Source: Laetiporus sulphureus 93-53
Taxonomy: Eukaryota; Basidiomycota; Agaricomycetes; Polyporales; Laetiporaceae
Direction: 5' to 3'
Assembly (NCBI RefSeq): GCF_001632365.1
Contig: NW_024468518.1
Location: 456,345 to 520,344 of the forward strand
Length of the DNA stretch: 64,000 bases
Below, in pieces: positions 1 to 13,146 of this stretch (position 1 is its first letter; every line of letters begins with the position of its first letter). The position numbers and the translations under genes were made by a program. The notes under the pieces are model-generated. The model did not search any database. It was not told the DNA's origin and was given only the letters and a program-made list of their open reading frames with translations.

Positions 1-589
1 GTAGTCAGGTTAGTCTCCAGGAGTACACAAGCTGCAAGACATGAACGCACGAGAGTTTTGTACCACGGTAGTTTTGTGCATTCTGGGTATCCGACGAGCC
101 ATACGATGCTCCTTGACCGCTGGACGTTGGCGGGCTGATCTGCTCCCAAATGGGCGGCGATGGTGGGTTCCCTCGCAGCGGATGGTCGTGCGCTTCAAGT
201 GGCGACTTCTGCGATGGCTCACCTCGTCCGGACGGCGATGTCGAGGTAACCGTGCCCAGGTCGTCCTCGGACCACGAAACGATATCCATCTCCCCTGGGG
301 AACCATCCTCATCCTCTGTCGGCGACCAGTGAGAGTGACGATCGCGAAGCGTAAGTGGCGAACTCGGAGGAGACATGTCGGGCAGAGCGACTTTCATGCC
401 CACCATCGCTATTTTCTGCGCCGCCTCAGCTCTCGCAGGCGCTGCCTGAGAACTCGAGCTCGCGCTAGGACTTTCATGTCCACTATTGCTTCCCTCCGCA
501 GCTACTTCGTGTGGTGGCTCGTGAGATGGCTCCGAGGGGCCCGCTTGTGACGGTACGGAGGTCGATCGCTGCGGCACGTCCGAGGTCAT
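1..589 (-). CDS. Ser/Pro-rich hypothetical protein, 5' part only
   Basis: An open frame on the minus strand begins at an ATG at 589 and runs to near the left edge (stop at about 5-7, although a splice donor may come earlier). The visible 194 residues are rich in Ser, Pro and acidic residues, with repeated Ser-Pro pairs and no recognisable fold, as in the disordered N-terminus of a regulatory protein. The compositional bias and lack of stops over nearly 600 bases favour real coding. The rest of the gene lies outside the window, so no function can be given. The frame could also be fortuitous in GC-rich DNA. Confidence 0.45.
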
Positions 590-2005
590 CGTATCCGAGA
601 ATGCAGCGCAGGTGCGGCAAAGAAAAAAGAAATCGGGTAGACGTGTCCGGGAAAATGAAGGAAGATATAATGAAATGGCACGGTCAGAACTGTCTCATCG
701 AGTATGCTGTTGCGATCAGGCAGAATGAGGCGGTCTCCACTCCGCCACCGCCAACATCGCACTGCCGCGGAGCCTAATTTATGCAGCTGGCAACGCGACC
801 AGAGCAGCCTCCAAACGTCTCTCCTCTCTCCGTGTTGCTGGCAGCTTCCGTGCAGACATACGCTTCGACATACAGAACTCTGAAGAATCAACCCCGAAAG
901 CCACGGGGATTACAGATTGTATACTTCATTCGTCGAGGCTATCACCCGATAATGAGCACGCCTATTCGTCGTGTTTCGCTCGTCCTCTTCCGCACGCATT
1001 GCATCAAGCACGTTTCGCTTCTCTGAGTTGCAATTCGACGCCTAGGATCCAATGGGCAAGACATCTGACGAGCTATTTGGGCGAGCGACGACGCAGCGAC
1101 GCACAGCAGGAAGCCTTGCGTCTTTGTGAGAGGGCTCGCGGTGAATATTGGTGAGTATATGCGCATCATCCTCCTCATAATAATCACAAGCGATCAGTTG
1201 CGAGGTTCTCAAGGAGACGTATGTTATCCCACGTTCATGGTTCTGAGAGGCGTGGCATAGGTGAGTTCATCCCAGCTTGGAAAGTTCTCTCATGCTTGGG
1301 AGGGATATCGTAAAGCAGTAGCAGCTTGGGAAGGCATTTTTGGCTCTACAAATGGGCCTCGCCTGCATTCACAGACTGGCCGCGGTGCGTCGGGATGCAT
1401 ACTGCCCGCTTCTCAGACCAGCGATTGCTCGTGCAACATTTGCACTCCGTCGGCTTCACGAGTGCCCGAAACCTGACAAAGACGGGTCACCCGATGGAAC
1501 ACGTTTAGAACCAGTGGGTACGTGGAAATTCGCTCACGAGAAATTTGAGACAGTTGTCTTGGCATTACCATGTCTCCTTCATGGTCTCACAGATCCAGCA
1601 TGGAAGCCACGAGCGAGATTTTCCTCGACGATGATTAGCAAGCTCTACCATGACGACTGGTCGCATGAATGCTCAGAGATGTCCACAACTGATCGAATAT
1701 ACCCTCATCCAGAGAGGCGAAAATAAGCATACTTTTGTTTCATAATAACCGAGACATAGTGTACATGACTACTGGCTACTATATTCGATGTTTTAGATAC
1801 ACGATGCAATCATAGCGAGAGCGAGTCATGTCTGGTCATCAAAAGGTCGTTCACATGTTCTGAGAGGCTGGCACAACGAGGAGGAGAACGAGAACGAGAA
1901 ATGCGACTATACTCGAAGATGAGAAAAATTGTAAACGTACGTACTATTCGATGCTAGCTCCTACTCCAATCGGGTATGTATGGCTACAGGACTCGAACAT
2001 ATCGT
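590..2005. other. Intergenic stretch, no gene recognised
   Basis: This lies between the start of the left-edge gene (minus) and the 3' end of the Cyc8-type gene (minus). It should hold the promoter of the former and the 3' untranslated region of the latter. Only short unsupported frames are present and none resembles a protein family I know. Confidence 0.5.
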
Positions 2006-5000
2006 CTATTGACTGGGCCGACCATGACTGGACGCAGGCGACGGCGTGCCCTTCGCAGCAACCCCGTTTCCGGGAGGAGAGCCCGACGCCGACCCAGGCT
2101 GGTGCCCGACTACCTCGCGCTTGTTCCGCAGCGGCGACGTCGAACGCGAGTGCATCCTTTCGTCGGTCGGAGAACCGCCCGCCGGAGCCGCACTAGTCGG
2201 AGGTGAACGCGCTATCGGAGGGAGCGACATTCCACCGTGGCCGGATAAACCTGCGGGGCGAGGGTGCGGCGGAAGCCTGGTAGGCAGCGGCGGACTCGGG
2301 TACGACGAAGCCTCCGGGTGTTGGCGGCCCTCTGGCGAGTGCGAGGTCGGTTGCTGGCGGAAGGGAATAGGAGACAGACGTGTCGGCGTGGGCGTCGGTC
2401 GTCCGCTCGATTGAGGAGAGACTCGTCGCACACTCCCGCTGCCCGTCCTTGAGCGCTTCAGTTCGACATTTTCGTCGAGGTTAGGACCTGGGCTTAGCGG
2501 ACGCTTCGTACCAACAGGAGGCGAGCTGCGCGAGGACAATGACGAACGGCGGTGCAGAACCTGGAGAGACTGCTCGGGTGCGCGGCTTGCAGGTGCGCCG
2601 TTGGACAAAGAACCAGGGAAGGCTCGAGGCTCAGGCGCAGCACGCCGGAGATCCATGAGCAAATCGACACCCTCGTCGTAGTCCTCGTCGACGACCCTCG
2701 AGGGAGCATGCGCAGATCCCGTCGGCGAGGGCTGAACGGACCGTCCCGCAGAGCCTGAACCAGATCCGTTCGAGCTGGGCTCAGGGCTGCCGGAGCTCTT
2801 GCCACTCCTGTACATAGAAACCCCAGCAACATATCCCGGAGTATCCGTCCGCGAAGGCTCCTCCTTCACGCGCTTGGCTGGTGCCCTCCGCTTGCGCTCC
2901 TTCTTCTGCTGGTCTGAGGCTGTTGCCGAGCCGGATCCCGATCCGGATGACTCGGAGTCCTTGTCCTTCGTGTTCCTCCGACTGCGATTCTTCTGGTCAC
3001 CTGATCCTTCAGGGCTCTCTGATGTCCTCGTATAGTCCAATGGCACCTGTGGGGGAGCATTCCGCACGCGCATCGACTCCGGTGAGCTGTACCTGCTCTC
3101 CCGTTGTTCCACAACCGGCTCACGCTCATACTCCCTCGGAGGAGGCGGCGCCTCGCGAGCATCGAAACGCGGATCGTAGCGTCCCCTGGCCGCCTGTTCG
3201 TGCATCACTGGCGACCGTCCAGGTGCAACAGCCGGACCTGAAGGCATGCCCGTTCGGGCGTCCCAGTACTGGCGCGGGTACCCAGGGTGCGTGGACGGCG
3301 GCGACATGTTTGGACTACGTTCCCGTGGGCGCGGACTCGGACCCCGTTGCGGCATCGGGGGCGAGTGCGGGCTCCTGTACAACGCCTGCGGGTGCGTTGG
3401 GTATTCAGCACCCGGACGCCCTCGACGATCTCGCTCCCACTCGGGGTGTTCCATTGTAACAATGCGCCTATCCCAGCCTGGTTCGCGTTCACTCATGGGA
3501 GGCTCACGGGAGTAAGACGCAGGCGGAGGGGATCGTCTGGTCATCGCGGTTTGTCCAGAGACAACAGGAGGTCGGGCTTCAGAGAAGGATCCACGGCCGT
3601 TTATCGCTGAATGCGGACGCATAGCATGAGGCGACGGCGAGGCCGACGCGGACGCGATGCGGTAGCGACCAGCAGGCGATTCGTGAGGGTGAGGCTGTGC
3701 ATGAACAGACCCGCGCAGCGCATCGGGAGTCGGCTGATGTTGAGGGACAGGATGTTGCAAGAGGAGACTTTGTCCCGCCGGCCCTCGAGGACCATTCTCA
3801 CGAACTTGCGGTGGGTACGGCCCTGACGGTTCGCGAGTATGCATAGGTGGACGCTCCTCCATCGGTGCAAGCGGGGTATGCGTAGGCGGATGTCTGCTTT
3901 CGTCGAGCACAACCGGCGGTGGCGGCCCGCCCCTGAAAGGTCCCGGTGACGAGCGACCAGAGTTTATCTGTTGCGTGGGCACAGGAAGAGATAGCTCTCC
4001 CGGTGGCCCACGAGAATCAGCGCGGAACAACGGTGGTGGGCGAGGGCCGGCACCAGACAGAAGCATCGTCGATGGACCAACAAGACCGGGAGGCGGCATC
4101 ATTGAGTTAGCGTATGCGGTAGGATGGACATCTTGAGGTCCTGGCGCCGCAGGCAAAGCACTACCAGTGGCCTGCGCTGTCCTCAACAGTTGAAGACGCT
4201 GAGTGATAGCAGTGTTGCTCGGGTCGAGCTCCGCAGCACGTGCGTAAGCATCGATGGCATCCGAAATCTGATTGTTGCAGCTCTCGTACAGGCTCCCGAG
4301 ATCAAACCAAACCTCCGATATGTATGGGTTGATGCGAATGGCACGGGAGTATGCGTCAAGCGCATCACGGTATTGATTGATCTGGAAGTAGAGGACGCCG
4401 ATGGAGCACCAGAAGGTGGGGTTGCGACCATCACGGTACACCGCCTGCTGATACGCCTCATACGCCTTGTTATACTTCTGACCGGCCATGTACGCCCGGC
4501 CAAGCAGATACCAACTCTGCGCGTCAGTCGGATCTATTAAATGACGTGAGCTTGGAGTAACATGACTATATGCGCGGCAACTAACCCGCTTCGAGACTCT
4601 TCGTCAAATACTGAATCGCAATCTCCTGGTTTTGGAATGACGAGCCGTCTTGATGATACAGCCAGCCGAGTTGCTGCAAAACTTTAGCATGACCCGGGTT
4701 GTCCATGACGACGCGTTCGTAAGCATCGCGGGCGTGTACATGCTAATACAATGTCAGCTACAATTGTGGAACAATGACATGAGAACAAGACATACGTCGC
4801 GCTGCTGCTCAAAGACATGGCCGATCTGGAACCAGATGTCGGCGTGCGCAAGCGGGCTCGGTGGGTTGCGGAGTATGCGGTCAAAGCATTCGAGGCTCTC
4901 CGCGTATTTCCCTTGCTGTTTGTAGATGATGCCGAGACGAAAGAGGATTTCATTCGCCTTGTCGAAGTCTGTAGGCACATGATCAGCGGGGGCCGCCCAC

Positions 5001-6064
5001 GTGAGCTATCAGGGAAACGCACCCTTGTCCATTTTGAGGACAGAAGCGAAGGCTTCCTCCGCATGGTCCAACGAGCCATATCTGTCATACAGGATGCCGA
5101 TGCCATACCACAACTTCGGGTCCTCCTGGCAGACACGCGCTTTTTCAGGGACTGCCCCTGAAGCGGATAAGGAGGTAATCTAGACACACCTTAGGATTCG
5201 GCAGCAAATACAAGGCCTGTTGGTAGGCCGCATAAGCCTTCTGGAGGTCATCCTGCATCAAGTAGCAGTGTCCTTCGCCACGCGTGAGCCGCCTGTCCTG
5301 CAAATTGGTAACTCGCTTAACTTACCTAGAGCACTCCATACTTCACCATTGTCTTGCTGCATGCTGATAACACGTTGAAAATAATCCACAGCCTAAATGA
5401 CACAATAACCGCATTAGTCGATCATTCAGAGATCTGCACAAAATGACGTAAAGAAAACGCGGTGCAGAAAGGCCATATTTGGAAGGGCCTATCGCTGAGT
5501 CTATCTCGACAAGGGAACGGCATTGGCCGGATGCGTGAGAAACGGAAACTGACCTTCGGGTAATTCTCTTTGATCCGAGCAATACCAGCGACTTGGGTGA
5601 GGCCAGGAAGCGACATCGGATTGTGACGCAGTGCATTCTCGTACGCGGATAGGGCGTGCTCCAGGTTTCCCATCTGTTCGGCGACTCGGCCTGCAAGGGG
5701 ATTGATCGATAATGAGCTCGTGAATCTGATTGGCACCGCCGCCAACCGGAGAGCGCATACCTATCAATAACCACGTCTGCTCATTTGCCTGAGCCAGCTT
5801 CTGGATCGAAGACGACGGAGCGCTGACTCCGTTGGAGACTGTGCTTGCCATGGCCGGCGGAGACAGCTGGGCGACGGCCGGTGGGTGATTAGGCGGACCG
5901 GGCAGAGGACCCGGCGGAGTTGGCACGCCATTGCCATTGATGTGCGGGGCATGGGTGAGGGGATGCGGCGGCGGAGGCGGAAGGGAGTGGGAGTGATGGA
6001 CGGGGTGGGCGTCGAGCATGCGCACGTCGCGCTCGGTCTGGCGGGGGGTGTGTCGGAGAGACAT
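2006..6064 (-). CDS. CYC8: General transcriptional co-repressor Cyc8/Ssn6, TPR protein
   Basis: This encodes an adaptor that, with Tup1, is recruited by DNA-binding repressors and silences many promoters in the nucleus. Eight exons join in frame: 6064-5761, 5690-5554, 5392-5326, 5272-5190, 5125-5023, 4968-4796, 4742-4586 and 4533-2006, giving about 1,183 residues. The first ~90 residues are Pro/His-rich. They are followed by about ten tandem tetratricopeptide repeats up to about residue 500, for example around GNLEHALSAYENALRHNP and KYAESLECFDRILRNPPS. The tail of some 700 residues is disordered and rich in Pro, Ser, Arg and charged runs, as in fungal Cyc8. All introns are GT-AG. An in-frame ATG at 6145 is an alternative start; 6064 is preferred because a TATA-like element lies about 130 nt upstream of it. 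Confidence 0.92.
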
Positions 6065-6192
6065 GGGGACCGACGAGGACGGCAGCGACGAGGGCACTGC
6101 GACCAACGATGAATGGGGAGGGGGCGTGAGGGGCAGATATCGCACGTGCGGGGGGGTGAAAGCAAAAGGAGAACCGGGCGCGGGGGAGGCGG

Positions 6193-6199
6193 TATATAT
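6193..6199 (-). promoter_or_regulatory. TATA-like element upstream of CYC8
   Basis: The sequence reads CATATATACC on the minus strand, about 130 nt upstream of the chosen CYC8 start codon, in otherwise GC-rich DNA. Position and orientation suit a core promoter. This is sequence inference only. Confidence 0.4.
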
Positions 6200-8964
6200 G
6201 CGGGAAAGGAGAGATCAGGGCGAATGGCAGCGATCAGAGATCGAAGGCGCTACGAGGAGATCTGGGCGACTGGCAGAGTGTAGCCGTGCGCGTCGCCGTG
6301 CATTCACGGAAGCTCGCGACCGCCTCGTGCCTGTTTTCTGTTTTCGAGTAAGCGCCGTCCTTGCCCTTGGGGCCACTCGGCGACTTTCTTATCGAGATCC
6401 AGATCCAGATCGTGGCCCGGCCCCTCGTCACCGCGTCCCCATATCCGGTCGACACCTCCTCTCGCACAGCAGCAGCCTGCTTCTGTCATCGCGAGGTGAC
6501 AGACAGCGCCAGAGCCGACCGTGCATCGCCTGGCGTGCGCTCTTCGCGAGGACGTGCACACCCGCTCCCTCGCCGCCAGCATCCGTCTCATGTGATTCGC
6601 CAAACTCCGATAGGCATCCGGTATAGCCACCGGCGGCCAGGATCATCCACTTGGCGGATCGCCACAAGCCCCGTCCATTTGTCGCCGCAACCAATTTTCG
6701 CATAGCTTCTTCTGGCCAGCACAATTCGCAAAACTCGTTCAGGATCCGCCGCACCTGCCGTCGGTTCTTGAAGGAGCTCATCGCCGCGGCGCAGCGAGCC
6801 AATCATGTTCGCTCGCCGCACGTCAATGCGCCATCAATTGCTGTTCACGTGCAGCCGCAATTGTATCAGTTCGATTGCTGTTCGCTGAGCGCCTGTTCCG
6901 GACGCCTCCTACGCCGCAGCATCCCAGGCTCCGGAATTGATGATCGTGACGAGCCGCTCCCCCAGACCAAATCCGGCTACTACGGGCCGTCGCGATAGAA
7001 CGCCCCGATTCCATCTTCGATCGATATGCGGAAAATTACGACCCTGGTAACGCTGAGGTCATCTGGGCCATCAGCCCAGGCTGATGTTGCACACGGCTCG
7101 GCGACGGGGCCGCCCAAATAACATTTCAACCCAAGTTAGCCATACCTGGCACCGCACCCGCGTGCCGGCGTGTGCCTGGGGCTGGTGTGATCGTCTTCGC
7201 GCGCAGGCGCGTCCATTCAGTCACACCATTCAGTCTGACGCATGCAGGATTCGCCGCGATGGCTCACAGGTGTGCTTCTGAAGGTGAGAAGACCTGCCAG
7301 GAAAGGCGCTGCTGTGCACGGGGACTGCGAACAGCATGAGGGTTCTTCCTAATTTTCCTGCGAATTTTATCAAGTGCTTACGACAGCAGATGACATGAGC
7401 GAGTACAAGTATATATCCAGCCGCCATGCCCGGGAAGCGAAGGCCACCAGGCCGTGTACATCTCAGATACACGAGCGGATCGGGAACTAGGCCGTAGCGG
7501 GGGGACCATGGTCATATCGCTCGCACATCACTCGTGTGCATGAGCGTGGGTCCTGCGGTTTAAACAGGCTCTGTATTCACATTGCCGATTGCGGCCGCCT
7601 CACTGCAGCGTTAAGGCTGCCGGCCAGCAGGACAAGTGCCCAATTCACTTTTGTCGAGAAGCGAAGCAGCCGGCGTCAGAAGTTTGAGCACAGGACACAG
7701 CCGCGCTCATCCCCCAGGGTCTGAATCGGTATCGAGATATCTGATGAATTCAAGTCATTCCTGCGTAAATGACACGCCTGTCTACGGAGCGGCTCATTGC
7801 GCGACCCTGGCGCTCCCTGACGCTCCGGGTGACCGCCAGATTCATTCACGCCTGGCACAGACGCGGATGGCGTGTTCAAATTCGACGGCCAGCCGACGTC
7901 GCCATCCTTGCGACGCTCCAGCGCGCAAACAGCGGCCGATACAGCGGATCGAGTCAAACTCAGCATAGACCGTTCTCTCCCGCGCGCAATTTGACGGAGA
8001 AGCTTGCTCATCTCGGCCTTGGAAGACGGTGATCACGAACCTGCCGTCAATGGGCATGCAGAGATAGACGGGCGCTCGCTCATTCGTCCTTGAGAGTTAC
8101 CAGGAAACGGCGCCTCATGCACCGGGCAGGTGAAGTGGTCCAGATTGAGTGCGGATGCGGGCGACTTCTCGCGAAGCGCTTCATATGAGACAGACTAGAA
8201 TGGAGCGGAGAATGATAAAGGCTGGGAGTATCCCAGCCGTCGTGCTGGATACTTGATCAGATCGTCGTCGCGAGCGGCGGTTTGAATCTGCACGGACGAT
8301 CAGAAGGCTTCATAAGCGGCCAGCAGGGCACGCGCATGCGCCGCAGAAGCGATAGATATATCTATCAGAGCTTGCTTGTCAGGGAACCGCACCTCGGACA
8401 GTTGCTCTGGCTGCCGCCCTGCTGGGGTCATACATATCAAATACCTTGATCATAGCCGGTGTAGTGCGGAACGATGATGAAATTGCACGATCGTCAGCAG
8501 GTACACACGCGCTATGTATACATGATGCAGCGCCTTTTTGAACAATGATCCTGATGCCTGCTGCGAGATGGGACGATAATACGTGTTTATCATATGACTC
8601 GAGATTGAGTTATCGTTGTGGCGCGGCGCCAGATGGACGCGTAGATGGACGCTAGCCTCCTTCCGACAGACTGCCATTGGGAGCTGCTCCGCCTAGCGCG
8701 TTGCAGCCGTCGGCAGCGTACCGTTAAGTAGCGTTTCATCACAATGTGTCGCCCTTGCTCGGAAGCTTAAGGCGAGATGTTTCTAAGCCGGGCCAGCGCG
8801 TGCGCGCGGGCGGGTGTCGAACAGGTTCCACCTGATTCGGATGTGACACCGGCCACGTTGCCTGTGACAGTTTGCTCGCCGTTCGAGCCCGCCGCGTGTA
8901 CAGCGTTTACTCACACTCGTTGCACCACACCATTAGTGCTATCAACTGCGGCAGTGGCGACACG
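6200..8964. other. Gene-poor interval of 2.8 kb
   Basis: This separates the CYC8 5' region from the SERF gene. Frames of 60-130 codons occur on both strands but overlap one another, lack family resemblance and show no coherent exon chain. I see no tRNA, transposase motif or tandem repeat. It may be long divergent promoter DNA or eroded sequence. Confidence 0.4.
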
Positions 8965-9371
8965 ATGACTCGTAAGTTATGCGGCCTTGCTCTAGACGAC
9001 CCTAGGCTCTGTCGATTCACTGAAGATCTGTGTGGCTCGTGATGCTCGCTACACCTGCAGGAGGCAACCAGCGGGAGACGGATCGCCAGAAGGCGCAGAA
9101 GAAGTTGGCGCAAAAGAACAAAGTCAAGGAGAGCGCCGCGTCACTTCAGCAAAGGCGAGAGAAGTGAGTGCTATTGATTGTCATGGCAAACTATCGCGTT
9201 CGTGCCGCTGACACGACGTTTTCCTTCGCAGGGACGCTGAGATTCTCAGACAGAAACAGAAGGTGCGCAGCGCACGTCATATTATGACATTTGTTTTTCT
9301 TTCTCTGACACACTAAGCAGAAGAAGGAAGAGGAGAAAGCGGCTACTGCTGGCGGCGATGCGAAGAAATAA
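8965..9371 (+). CDS. SERF-family small EDRK-rich protein (4F5)
   Basis: Four exons (8965-8971, 9061-9163, 9232-9262, 9321-9371) encode a 63-residue protein that is almost wholly Lys, Arg, Glu and Gln. It begins MTRGNQRETDRQKAQKK, the hallmark of the 4F5/SERF family (MTRGNQRE/D start, Lys-rich middle). Family members are small nucleic-acid-binding or chaperone-like proteins that modify aggregation of other proteins; the cellular role in fungi is unclear. The start codon sits in a coding exon of only 7 nt. The full frame joins through three GT-AG introns of 89, 68 and 58 nt. No long frame is visible, so frame length alone would miss this gene. Confidence 0.92.
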
Positions 9372-12300
9372 CATCAATGCTGGGAGGGTTCCCATCGTTC
9401 ACAATAGAGGGACCGGCGCCACCGGGGACGTCGACGTTGGTCTTGGACGTGCGGGCAGTTTAGTGCGCTTTGTGATTTGCTTTGAGCCAGTGTTACATGT
9501 ATCGATCTTTCGTACCCTTCAGTGCCGGATCTGCTAGTCCATTTAAGTATGATGTTCAAAAGGGTCCTGAATGTGCTTGGCAGGAATGCAGGTGTCGTTT
9601 GAGTTGTTTATGCGGTTCTGGACGGGCGTTCATTGAACAATGCCATGGGCGTAGCGAGAACGGACGTGTCAGGTGTATGAGGGTGCGTGACGTGCAGATG
9701 CGAAGAGATCTTACTGCGTGGATTCCATGCTGAATGGGGCTGCGAATCGCCGGGATTCCATGGAGACGAAGTTGAGCTTTCTTATGGGTTCTAATCGAAC
9801 GTCACGCAAACAAGCAGATCGTTGGCCACAAACAACGAGAGTCAAAGCGCACGCTATCGGCGGGGTACAGACGAGATCCCCGGCTGCAGCATCCGAGATC
9901 TCAACGCGCTACGAGGAAAGGGTGAGTTTTCAGCCAATAAGGAGACCGAGTTCCGTTATGAACGTCTCCAGGTAACGTCACTAAAGCCCCTCTTCCGTGT
10001 CAACGGCGCGCCCAGCAGTTAGCGTGCGTGCCTATCTGCGCAACTGCAGCCGATGGCTGCAGCACACATGGAGGGGAGATCCAGTCGAACAGAAGTCCCG
10101 GAGCAGCAGGATGGGCCCACAGCAAGGGTTCTGCGAGCCGCAGAAAGACGTCCCGCGAATAGCAATGGCGCGCCAGGCGTGTGGGATGCTTCTACAGCTC
10201 CATATATATTGCATCGCTTCGTTGCATGAGGTGCGCTAAATGGTATTAATGCGGCGGGCAGGAGCCAGCAACCCGCTGTGGTGCGTCTCGGAAGGATGGT
10301 GCTCACCCCGGACAAGCCCTTCCCATGCGCGGCAGAAGCGTCGAGCGTTAGGGGTGCCCCGAACTCAGATCGGACACAATCATCTCGATGGGAAGTGAAT
10401 TCTCCGTCTAGACCCTCAGAAGAACATCTGTGAGTGATTTGATCACTGATCACTGAGCTGTGCTCACCATGGCTCAAATGAGACGTTCTCCGCGCTCACG
10501 CCTTATCGGACGCAGATCGAAGCGCCCGCACGTGCGTCGACGGACGTCAAACTGCCTGCGAGGATCAGCGAGCTCAAGTTGAAGCGTACAGAACTTCGAA
10601 GCAGCTCTGCCGCCGCTACTCTCCGAGATCAGCAGCTCGAGCTTTTGTGGCTGCGCCCTAATTTGCCGGCTGCTCAAAACAGGAATACCTTCCGGATACG
10701 AGAGCCATGAGGCCTGGAACCGAGGCACCCCCAAACAATGTGCCCGGGAACGCATCCATGGTGATCCGCGGCATGGTAAAGAATCCCTCGATGCATGGGG
10801 CAGGAAGCAGACGTGAAATGGACAGCTCACGCGAGCGCAGCACGACATGCGGAAGCCTTGGCGATGTCGCTGTTCGATGACATCTGGTGAACGTGTTGTC
10901 CATCGTGACAGTTGGGATGAAGGTTGCAGTTGCTGATTGAGTCAATGCGCGATCATGCGATGATCGCGATGAGATGCGGCGATTGTTGAATTGCAGGGAT
11001 GAAGAGATAGTCAGCCATCCGCCCGGGGCATCCGAGCCTTTGCATGCCACTTCCATATGCGAATAGGCTGTCACCCATTCTCGTGTGAACCGTGCATCTT
11101 GCGGAAGCATCCCGAGATAACGACGGCCTTTGTCATTCAGATACAATGCCGCCAGAAATTAGAGCCTGGAAGAAGCATTTAATTTGCGACGGGTGCCATT
11201 CTCCGAAGACTAGCCGTGCTCGTCATTGACACCAATATCGATGAGGCTAGGTCTGATGGGCACTTTATAGTGATACTTGCCTTCAGTCACATAGCTCTGC
11301 AGTTCACAGCCTCTAGATGTGTTATGAGCGTTGTCTGAATGTGATGTGATGGACGACGGCATCCATCACTCCTAGATATCGCGACTTTTGCCTGACATGT
11401 GTTCGCAATTACGGGTGAGATATCACGGACGCCGACAGCGACGTTGACGCATGTCGCTTCTAGAGAGCTGTGGCCGGGTGAGCTCGGCGAGCTGATAGGC
11501 GTCGGAGTAGTGGAAGCTAGCTCATCAGCGGCGTCTGGTTGTAACTGCCTCCGGACAAGGAGACCAGCTGGTGAGCACGCCTGTCCGCTTCGCTTCGCAT
11601 GCGATCCCCGGAGAGAGAGCGTTTCGCGGAGGACCGAAGACCGACTGACCGGAGAAGAAGAGACGTCGTGCGGGGAGGCTAGTCCCTGGATCCAAGGAGT
11701 TGGCCATGTTCGTCACGAGAGGATACATAGCCCGGGAAAGCGGTACCAAATACGCCACACTTTGATTCGTTCCCATCAGGTACTATCACTGGCTAAGCTT
11801 AGGCGAGAACGCCGTCAGATGCAATTGTGCGGCGCACGACACATGTGTACATGTGCATGTGACGCAGCTTGATTTCTCAATTCACAACATGTGTTGTTCG
11901 CGACGGCGTGTTTGTAACCGGCTAGGCTGATCAGATCAGAACCTTTATGGTGCAGCGGGAAAATCAACCTACTATATGGGAATCTGATTTGCCTTTCCGT
12001 TGCGGTCGCAGCTCAGAAACACTTTGTGAACGGCGGTTGAGCGGCGAGGCAAACGGACCGTAGAAGAGGACCATGCACGCCACGAGGCCCACATACTATG
12101 TGAAATACCAGGAAGCTCGGTGGGCGAAGCGGACATAACTGACTGGGAGGCTAATGCATCGCTTCTTTCAGCCTACTATCGCTGCTGCACCGTCGGCGAC
12201 TCGGTGCTTGTAACCCTCCATGGGCGTGACAGCCGGGCGCCGAAGACTCGACGGACTGCACGCCCGTGAGAACGCTTGATAATGGAGAGCTTAACGTATA

Positions 12301-13146
12301 TATCACTTCTCCCTGGCTGGACGCTTCCGGCCTAGTAACGAACGAAGAAGCTGAGACAGCTGTTCGAGATGGCACTTATAAAAGCGCCACCATCATTGCC
12401 CACGGATGGCGTCTCGCGACCGAGATCGGATATCCATCGTAATACAGTCATAGCTCGGTCTGGGAGGCGCTGATTCACCGCTCCCATGTGCCCTCGAGGA
12501 ACGGGGCCAGCCCTGCCTTTGAAGGCAAAAGATACTCACCGCGTCAACGATGGAGTTAGATCCTCCGTCGAATTGTGCTGCGCATGATGGGCTCCCGCGG
12601 TGTCTTGATCAGGAAGCAGCCGTGCGATGCTCACTGGTCAAAAGGCGTGAGCCGAGCATTACTCGATTCCCGATCGCCCTTCGGTGACATGGAAGTCAAT
12701 GCGCAGCGGTAGTCTTCGCCTACGGAGAAGCATGTGCTCATGGTCAATGAGTTTGAATAAGAACTTGAGATCCGACCTTCCTTAGAATAGAAGCGTTGTA
12801 TGAATCACGTTCACTATCTTGATGGTCTTTCCTCTTGAGAATATTGCCAATGACTCGGCTTAAACTGAACGCGCGAGGCTTAGTATTGAAATTCCCTGCC
12901 CCTGAAGAATATAAGAAGGATGAAAGGTCAGCTGCTCAAATTGCGGAAACAGAGGAGATTGTGGACCCTGAGCTGGTGTTCCTCGCGGTGGATGTCATTG
13001 GCTCTCGGGAACGTCACAGAGGGAGCACGCAATCATGATTCTCAGAATCGTTGAAGGCGAAGCGATGCAGTACCAGCTTCTGAGTAACACGCAGCCAGGG
13101 ATTGTTCATGAGCTCAAAAAGAACTCTGATATTCATAGACGAAGCA
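9372..13146. other. Gene-poor interval of 3.8 kb
   Basis: There are scattered overlapping frames but no exon chain or recognised family. One frame at 12835-13038 (plus, 67 codons) contains a stretch with plausible protein composition (EEYKKDERSAAQ) that could be a decayed exon of a lost gene; I could not assign it. The rest appears non-coding. Confidence 0.4.

Noticed and set aside
2494..3912. Several overlapping frames on both strands inside the CYC8 tail
   Set aside because: They are shadows of low-complexity, GC-rich coding DNA; only the 827-codon frame continues the TPR exons.
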